A stretch of DNA of 64,000 bases, taken from NCBI GenBank assembly GCA_963846715.1, contig CAWJXA010000008.1, positions 62,001-126,000 on the forward strand, given 5' to 3'. The position numbers were made by a program, and so were the translations under genes. This DNA comes from Bog-257 sp963846715. Lineage in GTDB: Bacteria; Acidobacteriota; Terriglobia; Terriglobales; Acidobacteriaceae. Every line of letters starts with the position of its first letter. Position 1 is the stretch's first letter. This document shows, in pieces, positions 37,452 to 44,418 of this stretch. The notes under the pieces were generated by a model. It saw only the letters and a program-made list of their open reading frames with translations, did not search any database and was not told the origin of the DNA.

Positions 37452-38603
37452 ATGCCGCAACAGGATGAAGCCGGTCGCTTGCCCGCCCGCTTCCCCTTCC
37501 ACATGCTGAAGGAGATTTACGAGCAGCCTGACGCCATTCGCAGAACCATCGAGCAGCATATCGAGAAGGAAACGAATACGGTTTGCCTCGACCGCTCTCC
37601 CTTCGCCCCTGCGGAATGGGCGGCGTTGCGCTCCATCAGTATCGTAGCCAGTGGCTCCAGCCGTCATGCCGGTCTGTGCGGCAAAATCATGATCGAGGAG
37701 CTCGCCGGCATCCCCGTCGATGTCGAGCACGCCAGCGAATACGGCTACCGCAAGCCACTCAATGGCGGCGGGAGTCTGGTAATCGCCATCACCCAATCAG
37801 GAGAGACGGCCGACACCACTGCCGCCCAACGGCTCGCCAAAGAAAACGGCAAGAAGACGCTTTCGGTCTCCAATGTAATTGACTCCACCATTTCCCATGA
37901 GGCTGATGCCAACTTCTTCACCCGTGCCGGCCAGGAAGTCGCCATTCCGGCCACCAAGAGCTTCACCACGCAATTGACCGCGATGTATATGCTGGCGCTT
38001 TTCCTGGCCTCGCATAAGGCCACGCTCAGTCCCGGCGAGGTTGCGGGTAGATTAAACTCCCTTGCGCACTTGCCGGATATTTTGCCGGGATTGATCGAAC
38101 GCTTCGATCCGCACGCCGAGTCGATCGCCAAGAACTTCTACAAAGATGAAGTTTTCATTTATCTGGGCCGCGGCGTACATTACCCGATCGCACTCGAGGG
38201 AGCGCTCAAGCTGAAGGAGATCTCGTACGTTCACGCGGAGGGTTATCCCACGGGAGAGTTGCGCCATGGACCAACCGCTCTGCTGGATGAAAGCCTGCCG
38301 GTGGTAGCGATTGTGACCCGCGATCCCAGTGACCCTGAATCCATGCTGCGCTATGAGCGCTCGCGGTCCCTGCTGAACGAAATTCGCCAGCACTCCAAGC
38401 GGCAGATCCTGATCGCCTCCGAAGGTGACGAAGAAATCAAAGCGCTACGCGCACCATGCTTCTTGCTTCCGAATCTCGATGAGTTGCTGCTGGCGATTCT
38501 TGAGGCGGTGCCTCTACAGTTGCTCGCTTACCACGTTGCCGTTATGAACGATTTCAACCCTGACCGTCCTCGTAACCTGGTGAAGTCAGTAACGGTGGAC
38601 TAA
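37452..38603 (+). CDS. GlmS isomerase-domain (double SIS) protein, likely amino-sugar phosphate deaminase or isomerase
   Basis: 383 residues; AGGAG 9 bases before ATG 37452. The protein corresponds to the C-terminal half of glucosamine-fructose-6-phosphate aminotransferase. It has the linker FHMLKEIYEQPDAIRRTI, SIS domain 1 with ASGSSRHAG and the phosphate loop TQSGETADT, SIS domain 2 with GRGVHYPIALEGALKLKEIS and the active-site EGYPTGELRHGP, and the tail PRNLVKSVTVD. The N-terminal glutaminase domain is absent and there is no upstream remnant. Such stand-alone forms act as ammonia-releasing glucosamine-6-phosphate deaminases (NagB-II type) or AgaS-like deaminases/isomerases. Divergence from the GH20 gene and proximity to ROK and DeoR genes fit a catabolic role. 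Confidence 0.85.
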   Translation: MPQQDEAGRLPARFPFHMLKEIYEQPDAIRRTIEQHIEKETNTVCLDRSPFAPAEWAALRSISIVASGSSRHAGLCGKIMIEELAGIPVDVEHASEYGYRKPLNGGGSLVIAITQSGETADTTAAQRLAKENGKKTLSVSNVIDSTISHEADANFFTRAGQEVAIPATKSFTTQLTAMYMLALFLASHKATLSPGEVAGRLNSLAHLPDILPGLIERFDPHAESIAKNFYKDEVFIYLGRGVHYPIALEGALKLKEISYVHAEGYPTGELRHGPTALLDESLPVVAIVTRDPSDPESMLRYERSRSLLNEIRQHSKRQILIASEGDEEIKALRAPCFLLPNLDELLLAILEAVPLQLLAYHVAVMNDFNPDRPRNLVKSVTVD

Positions 38604-38681
38604 AACCCCTGAGTGTTTGCCAAACGGCCTTGTGGTGAGGGGCCGCTTCTCCCGCAATTGTTATTCCCTTGTTCACTACTG

Positions 38682-38703
38682 ATCGAATAGGATCATATTC
38701 GAT
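38682..38703. promoter_or_regulatory. Inverted repeat, operator candidate
   Basis: ATCGAATA and TATTCGAT are perfect 8-base arms separated by 6 bases (GGATCA). The site lies just downstream of the SIS gene and upstream of the DeoR gene, ahead of the repeat-B copy. Confidence 0.4.
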
Positions 38704-38714
38704 AGCATCAATGA

Positions 38715-38920
38715 TTAGAGCACTTTCCTGATTGGTGCCTCCGCTCATACGGGTGGTGCGGGCCTTCAGGCCCGCGTATAGGACAAGAAGGAAAATCGCT
38801 TAAGCCGCTGAGGTCGTCGACCTCAGCGGCTTAAGCGAGGTGCTTGGCCGAGGCGGAACGCGGCGCTGAATGAAGCGCCGTACTACCTGTACAAATCGGA
38901 TACATCTATTTAGGAACCGC
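38715..38920 (+). repeat. Dispersed intergenic repeat family B, copy 2
   Basis: Matches 8282-8481 along its length and in the same orientation. Its core at 38798-38836 is a perfect inverted repeat of two 19-base arms around a single T. The copy ends only 19 bases before the DeoR start codon, so it must contain or displace that gene's promoter. Confidence 0.85.
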
Positions 38921-38938
38921 AACAGTCGAATTAGCAAA

Positions 38939-39721
38939 ATGCCTCACCAACGGTTGTCCATATTGAATGAAGAGCGCCGCCGGGCCATCGTGGACTTCAC
39001 AAATCACCATGGACGAGCGCTGGTCCGCGACTTGGCGAAAAAGTTCGGCAGCTCCGAAATCACCATTCGACGCGATCTTGAATTGCTGCACGAGCACGGA
39101 CTCATCCACCGCACCCATGGCGGGGCGCTCCCCATCCGCGCCGGCACTGAGTTGGACCGCGATCTCACTCAGAGAGAGTTGCAGCATCCCCGCGAGAAGT
39201 TGAAAATTGCCGCCGCTGCGGCGCGGATGGTCAAAGAAGGCCAGTCCGTCATCCTCGACTCGGGCAGCACCACTACCGCCATCGCCCGCGCGCTGCGCGA
39301 CTTTCAGCAGTTGACTGTCATCACCAACGCCATCAATATCGTCGCTGAGCTGGCCGGCGGCAGTGTGGACGTAATCCTCACCGGGGGTACGCTGCGCAAG
39401 AATTCCTACTCGCTGGTCGGACCCATCGCCGAGGAAAGCCTGCGCCGGCTCAAAGCCGACATCCTGTTCTTGGGCGTCGACGGATTCGATACCCATTCCG
39501 GCGTCTCCACCCCGAGCCTGCTGGAGGCCCAGTTGAACCGGCTCATGGTGAGCATCGCCGCGCGCGTGGTGGCGGTTTGCGACTCCAGTAAGTTCGGGCG
39601 CTCCAGCCTTTCGTCGATCGTGCCCATCGCCAACATCCACGGCGTGATCACCGATAAACAGATTCCTAAGACGGATCTGCGGGCATTGAAAAAAGCCGGA
39701 CTGGAAGTCACTCTGGTTTGA
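38939..39721 (+). CDS. DeoR-family transcriptional regulator (AgaR/GlpR type)
   Basis: 260 residues from ATG 38939. The N-terminal HTH_DeoR domain reads NEERRRAIVDFTNHHG then VRDLAKKFGSSEITIRRDLE and RTHGGALP. The DeoR sensor domain (about residues 75-230) has VILDSGSTTTAIARAL, TVITNAINIVAEL, VILTGGTLRKNSYSLVGP and FLGVDGFDTHSGVSTPSLLE. The last, with the GG-TLR motif, forms the phosphosugar pocket. These proteins are usually repressors released by phosphorylated sugars. It follows the SIS gene after a repeat copy and probably senses an amino-sugar phosphate made by this locus. Confidence 0.9.
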   Translation: MPHQRLSILNEERRRAIVDFTNHHGRALVRDLAKKFGSSEITIRRDLELLHEHGLIHRTHGGALPIRAGTELDRDLTQRELQHPREKLKIAAAAARMVKEGQSVILDSGSTTTAIARALRDFQQLTVITNAINIVAELAGGSVDVILTGGTLRKNSYSLVGPIAEESLRRLKADILFLGVDGFDTHSGVSTPSLLEAQLNRLMVSIAARVVAVCDSSKFGRSSLSSIVPIANIHGVITDKQIPKTDLRALKKAGLEVTLV

Positions 39722-39733
39722 AACAGAAATGGT

Positions 39734-41063
39734 GTGAAACACAAAACCGGCTCGCCCCTGAAAGATCGGATCGAGAATCTATGCGCGCCGACGGAGTGGC
39801 GAGAATCCAAATCGGCTGGAGAACTATGGGCCGCCGCGAGAATTTTGCGAGGATCCAAACCTCCAGCCCGGCAATCCCTTATCGTTGATTGCGCTAAAGA
39901 CCGCGACGCAGAACCGATACAAAGTTTCGGAAGCTTCACAGCCGACCTCCATCGGATGGCACGCTGGCTAAGGAACTGCCGAATCCAGACGGTAGTCATG
40001 CAGGCGACCGGCGTGTACTGGACGGCCCTGTACGACGTGCTGGAAAGTTACGGGCTGGAAGTGAACGTGGCGCATGCTCAGCACACGAAAACACTGCCGG
40101 GACGCAAGACGGATGTGCAGGAATGCCAATGGTTGCAGAAGCTGCACACCTTTGGGCTTTTGAACAAGGCATTCCGACCGGACGAAGAGACCCGCGTGCT
40201 GCGCAGCTATCTGCGGCAGCGAGAGAATCTGGTGGCGGTAGCGGCGATGTGTGTCCAACACATGCAGAAGGCGTTGACCGAGATGAACATCCAGTTGGCC
40301 AATGTGATCAGCGATATCAGTGGTATGACTGGAATGGCCATCCTGCGAGACATCGTCCGGGGAGAACGTGACCCCGAGAGATTGGCGCGACATAAGCACG
40401 CGCGCATTCGCGCCAGTCACCAGGAGATCGCCCGCAGCCTGGAGGGAACGTGGCGCGAGGAGTTGCTATTCGTGGTGGGGCAGAGCCTGGAACTCTATGA
40501 CACCTATCAGGAAAAGATACAGTTATGCGACCAGAGAATCGACGACCATCTGCATAGGATGGAGGCCAAAGTAGATCCGGCCAGCGACCCAATACCGCAA
40601 CCCACTCGTCGCGGGAAAGGTTCGCGCCCGCGCCAACCGCACTTTGATCTGCGCGGCCATTTGTACCGTATCACCGGGGTGGACCTGACTCAGATCGAGC
40701 AAGGTGCTCAGGCGCGGGACCCGGCGCGTAGTGAATCGGGCGGCCACCGCTTTGCGCATGGCTGCTTGGAGCCTGATACGGAGCCGAAGCGCGCTGGGCG
40801 CGAAGTTTCGTCGTCTGCGATCCAGACTCGGGGCACCCAAAGCGATCACAGCGATGGCGCACACCTTGTCTCGACTTGTTTATCGCATGCTCAAGTTCGG
40901 TCAACAGTATGTGGATCAAGGAATCGAATATTACGAAGCTAAATACCGGCAGCAACAACTGCGTTGGACAGCTAAGCAGGCCGCAGCCCTCAACATGCAA
41001 CTCGTTCCACTTCCAGAGCTTGCTAGTTCAGTTTCTGGAGAGTGGCCGACAATTAGACAATAG
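39734..41063 (+). pseudogene. IS110-family transposase, degenerate
   Basis: The frame from about 39890 reads KDRDAEPIQSFGSFTADLHR, then TVVMQATGVYWTALYDVLES and HTKTLPGRKTDVQECQWLQK, characteristic of the DEDD N-terminal domain of IS110 transposases. The first strand with its catalytic Asp (DxS motif) is missing or scrambled. After YRITGVDLTQI near 40694, some 70 residues of the Transposase_20 domain are deleted. The end (TRRVVNRAATALRMAAWSL, FRRLRSRLGAPKAITAMAHT) continues in another frame to 41063. It is therefore inactive. It begins 12 bases after the DeoR stop. Confidence 0.85.
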
Positions 41064-41123
41064 TCGGATAGAAAGGACTTGAGGACCGCGACGTGATATT
41101 GCTTATGGTTCGCGCCTCACGCG

Positions 41124-41690
41124 TCAAAACAAATAGGGAATCAGCGCCTTGACGCGCTCCTTGTAGGCGGGATACTCGTCAGGAAAGCCGCGCAGAAGGA
41201 GGCGTTCCTCCTGGTTCAGCTTTATCCAAAACCCTCCCACGAACGATGCTAGTCCAGTAAACGCGACAAGGGAGCCCGAGGCAATGGCCGTTCCCAGGCC
41301 CATCAGCAGATGGCCCGTGTAGATGGGATGGCGCATAAAGCGGTAGGGGCCGCGTTCCACTAGTTTGTGCCCCTGCTTCAACTCGACGTCCCGGCTCCAC
41401 TCGGCGCCCAGCACCTTGTGCGACCACATGGCCACCACGAGTCCCAGCACGCAGATGGACACGCCGACCGAATCCGAAAGGACTGTGCGGCGTATCGCGA
41501 CCGGGCCGAACGGGTGCACCCAGGCTGCCACGAACAGGACGAAGCCGACCCATACCGGCATCCGAGGCAGCCTGGCCGCAAGATTCTGCTGTTCCGCGGC
41601 GGACTTGATGGAGCGGGCGCTGATGTTCCAGTACACACCGAGCGAAACCCAACAGACGAGAATGGGGATTCCGGCTGGCATAGAGGCCAT
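41124..41690 (-). CDS. Isoprenylcysteine/phospholipid methyltransferase-like membrane protein
   Basis: 188 residues with about five membrane helices. The C-terminal half carries the ICMT/PEMT signature LVERGPYRFMRHPIYTGHLL followed by a helix and EERLLLRGFPDEYPAYKERV, the S-adenosylmethionine- and substrate-binding region of integral membrane methyltransferases. Bacterial members methylate lipids, quinone-like or unknown hydrophobic substrates. Family length and motifs are complete, so it is probably functional. It is divergent from the DUF1801-CHAT gene. Confidence 0.85.
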   Translation of the reverse strand: MASMPAGIPILVCWVSLGVYWNISARSIKSAAEQQNLAARLPRMPVWVGFVLFVAAWVHPFGPVAIRRTVLSDSVGVSICVLGLVVAMWSHKVLGAEWSRDVELKQGHKLVERGPYRFMRHPIYTGHLLMGLGTAIASGSLVAFTGLASFVGGFWIKLNQEERLLLRGFPDEYPAYKERVKALIPYLF

Positions 41691-41803
41691 GCTATCGCCG
41701 CAGCAAGTCGCACGGCAATTTCGAAATCAGGCGTCGCGGGGCTCCCGAGCGGTCGAGTGACCTCAACGGTCAGGGCCGCAAGGGGGAGAAGGATTAAACG
41801 TCG

Positions 41804-41809
41804 TATAAT
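41804..41809 (+). promoter_or_regulatory. -10 box before the DUF1801-CHAT gene
   Basis: A perfect TATAAT 28 bases upstream of ATG 41838. No convincing -35 is seen at 16-18 bases upstream. Confidence 0.4.
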
Positions 41810-41837
41810 CTCGTGCGCGCAACTAGGAGCAGAAGAT

Positions 41838-42794
41838 ATGAACGTACAAGAACAAATCAAGAAATATATTACCAGCCAACCGGAGACAAAACGCAGTGAC
41901 ATGCGAGAGTTGCATCGGCTCACACTTCAAGTGTCGCCAGAATGCAAATTATGGTTCTTCAATGGTAAAGACAGCAAAAATCATACTGTTTCCAACCCTA
42001 CGATTGGATATGGATTTCACACAATAAAGTATGCCGATGGAAAAAGTAGAGAGTTTTTTCGAATTGGTGTGAGCGGAAACAAAACCGGAATCTCTGTCTA
42101 TATTCTTGGCCTCAAAGATAAGAAGTACTTAGCCAAAACATATGGAAAAAACCTAGGCAAGGCGAGCGTGACCGGATACTGCATTCGGTTTAAAGCTCTC
42201 AAGGATATAAACATCGATACGCTTGAGGAATATAACACCTTCGTTCAATTGTCTGGTGCAAACCGGTGCGTCAAAGTGGTGCAGCTCATTGGCCCCGAAA
42301 AAGCTAACTACGACGATGTATTGGAAGCGCTGCTCCGATATCCGCCGTTCGACATTCTGCATTTCTCCGGACACTGCGAATACAACGACGACGACCCGCC
42401 AAAATCGGGCTGGCTTTTCGGCGGCAACAAGAGGATCACCGCTTACGAATTGGCCGGGCTGGATTGTGTCCCGGGATTCGTGTTCTCGAATGCATGTAGT
42501 TCGGGCGAGATACCTGATCACAAGAAACCCAGCCCCATGCCTAGCTTCGCCGAGGAGTTTTTCAAGCAAGGTGTTAGGAACTTTGTATGCACAGCGTGGC
42601 CGGTGACAAGCCACGCAGCGCGTGATTTTGCGTGCACTTTCTATGGGGAGCTGCTGGGGGGCGACGGCCGACGTGGGAGTTACATGTTTGAAGCCATGCG
42701 AGCGGCGCGGAAGTCGATCTGGAGCACACCTCACGGCGCTCGCACCTGGGGCGCTTATCAGCACTATGGGAACCCTTGGTACAGGTTGTCGTAG
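41838..42794 (+). CDS. DUF1801-CHAT fusion protein (caspase-like protease candidate)
   Basis: 318 residues; AGGAG 8 bases before ATG 41838. Residues 1-131 are a complete DUF1801 domain (TKRSDMRELHRLTLQVSP, KTVSNP-like TVSNPTIGYGF, ISVYILGLKDKKYLAKTYG). From about residue 135 the protein becomes the catalytic core of a CHAT peptidase: FDILHFSGHC with the probable catalytic His179, ITAYELAGLD, GFVFSNACSSG with catalytic Cys220, VRNFVCTAWPVTSHAARDFA and EAMRAARKSIW near the end. The N-terminal CHAT subdomain is absent, its place taken by DUF1801. Hand-counted GC is about 39% over 41941-42240 and about 55% over 42241-42480, so the domain junction is also a compositional junction. CHAT proteins are cysteine proteases; the patatin gene 126 bases downstream is a possible effector. 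Pathway role is inference. Confidence 0.82.
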   Translation: MNVQEQIKKYITSQPETKRSDMRELHRLTLQVSPECKLWFFNGKDSKNHTVSNPTIGYGFHTIKYADGKSREFFRIGVSGNKTGISVYILGLKDKKYLAKTYGKNLGKASVTGYCIRFKALKDINIDTLEEYNTFVQLSGANRCVKVVQLIGPEKANYDDVLEALLRYPPFDILHFSGHCEYNDDDPPKSGWLFGGNKRITAYELAGLDCVPGFVFSNACSSGEIPDHKKPSPMPSFAEEFFKQGVRNFVCTAWPVTSHAARDFACTFYGELLGGDGRRGSYMFEAMRAARKSIWSTPHGARTWGAYQHYGNPWYRLS

Positions 42795-42920
42795 TGAGGA
42801 GCCAATGAACTCAAAACAACGACCGCTATTGGCAGAGTGTGTACAAGTCGGGCAGCTTATATTATCTCTTCCTATGTTGATGCCGTAGCACATGTTGTGC
42901 GGGACCAAGGCAGTTAGTTC

Positions 42921-44198
42921 ATGGGCATGTGCACAGAAACGAGTTCGAATACGCTGGATCGCTACAACTCGATCGGCATCATCCTTGCCGGAGGTGGTGC
43001 GAAAGGAGCCTATCAGGCTGGTGCGCTGAAGGCCATCTACGATTTCCTTTCCAAACATGACGCTCACCATAAGGTGCGGATGATCGCTGGTACGTCCATC
43101 GGATCCTGGAATGCCTTGTTCTGGCTCGCTGGGCTGATGGAATCGGGAGAACTTCGGCAGTGCGGCTTGGAGGAATGGTGGAGCAATATTTCACTACTAA
43201 GCCTGGTCCGCTGGGCGTACATTCCATTGCTGCGAAACTACCTTCTTAGCCCATCTCCGTGGACGAGAACCTTCGAGCGGGTATTCGCAGCAGACCAGGC
43301 TGCCGAACGGCTTCGGCGCCACATAGAAAAACCGAATGATCCAAGGTCCATACACTTCTACTTCACGAGGTCGAATATTGCGGGTGCGCAGCTAGAAGTA
43401 ACGACCAACCGCGACCTGAAGAACACCCCGGCAAATCTGCCGGCAGAAGGATGGAAGGCGGGAGTACGCCGCATCGAGAGCTGTAAAGCTGAGAGCATTG
43501 ATGATTTGCGCACTGCCGTATTCAGCTCCATGGACCTGCCGCCGCTTTTTAAGTATTCCAAGATCGGCGACTACTTCTACGAAGATGGCGGCGTGATCGA
43601 CAACCTCCCCATTCAATTTGGTACGGAAGCGGAGCACTGTGATCTGCTCTTCATCCTTCCTTTGAACGCGACCTTTGCGGAAGAAGTGAGTCACAGATCC
43701 ATCATCAAGCGGCTGTACAGAGTCATGAATGTCCGCCAAGGTGTTCTGGAGCGGAACTCATTCAAGATGATTTATCTATACAACGAGCTTGCCGCGCTTC
43801 GGCAAAATACGGAACACCTCCAGGCTTTGATTGAACGTGCATACGATGTACTGGCAAAGCAGCCGGACAGCAGTATCCAGGCGCTGATAGAAGAGTTACA
43901 GCGTGCCCGAGTTGGCATCGCTGTCGAATCACATGAAGCAACCAAGGAAACGCCATTGTCCGAGCGCGCATTGATCAGGCGGCATCGACCTGTACAAGTT
44001 TTCGCCATCTGCCCGGCCCCGAAACTTGCGGTCAATACCGTCGACTTCTGGAAGCGGGAGAAGGCAGGAGAAGCCTTTCGTCTAATGCATAAAACGACTA
44101 CTGCTCAACTGAATAAGTTTTTCATCGATCCACCGGAATATGTTCGGGTGGCGCTGGTGCCGCCACACGGGGAAGTAACCTATCTAGAGGAGTTCTGA
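42921..44198 (+). CDS. Patatin-like phospholipase
   Basis: 425 residues. The oxyanion loop GGGAKGAY is at 24-31, the nucleophile elbow GTSIGSW with Ser59, and the catalytic Asp in EDGGVIDN (Asp222), the complete Ser-Asp dyad of PNPLA enzymes that deacylate phospholipids. Residues 1-15 are a short polar leader with no export signal, so the enzyme should act from the cytosol on the inner membrane. The C-terminal 170 residues are mostly helical (QALIERAYDVLAKQPDSSIQ) with no domain I recognise; they end in EVTYLEEF. A weak AAGG precedes ATG 42921. It follows the CHAT fusion gene on the same strand. CapV-type patatins in CBASS are similar enzymes, but no cyclase gene is present. Confidence 0.9.
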   Translation: MGMCTETSSNTLDRYNSIGIILAGGGAKGAYQAGALKAIYDFLSKHDAHHKVRMIAGTSIGSWNALFWLAGLMESGELRQCGLEEWWSNISLLSLVRWAYIPLLRNYLLSPSPWTRTFERVFAADQAAERLRRHIEKPNDPRSIHFYFTRSNIAGAQLEVTTNRDLKNTPANLPAEGWKAGVRRIESCKAESIDDLRTAVFSSMDLPPLFKYSKIGDYFYEDGGVIDNLPIQFGTEAEHCDLLFILPLNATFAEEVSHRSIIKRLYRVMNVRQGVLERNSFKMIYLYNELAALRQNTEHLQALIERAYDVLAKQPDSSIQALIEELQRARVGIAVESHEATKETPLSERALIRRHRPVQVFAICPAPKLAVNTVDFWKREKAGEAFRLMHKTTTAQLNKFFIDPPEYVRVALVPPHGEVTYLEEF

Positions 44199-44208
44199 GC
44201 CTCCGGAG

Positions 44209-44320
44209 TTCGACCGGTGAGGATTACCCTGGCGCCTTCAGTATGGGCGCGTTGTGCCGTCTCGAGCCCTACGCCGGCGCTACCTCCGATCACGACGCTT
44301 TGCCCGAGGAGCTCCGGTTT
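44209..44320 (-). pseudogene. Short-chain dehydrogenase fragment
   Basis: On the minus strand about 37 codons read ELLGQSVVIGGSAGVGLETA then RAHTEGARVILTGRTPE. This is the N-terminal NAD(P) Rossmann motif (GGSAGxGLExA) of SDR enzymes. The rest of the enzyme, including the catalytic YxxxK, is missing, so only a scrap remains between the patatin gene and the molybdenum hydroxylase operon. Confidence 0.6.
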
Positions 44321-44418
44321 GCGCTGGACGCGCGAAGGCACGGTTTCGGTGCTCACGATTCCTCCGATCAGCAGTCCAGAAGTGCCGACCCACACATGCA
44401 CAAGTTAGGAACTGCGGC

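Noticed and set aside
42921..44198. CBASS assignment for the patatin gene
   Set aside because: No CD-NTase, cap2/cap3 or other CBASS gene is adjacent, so the CapV label is not justified.
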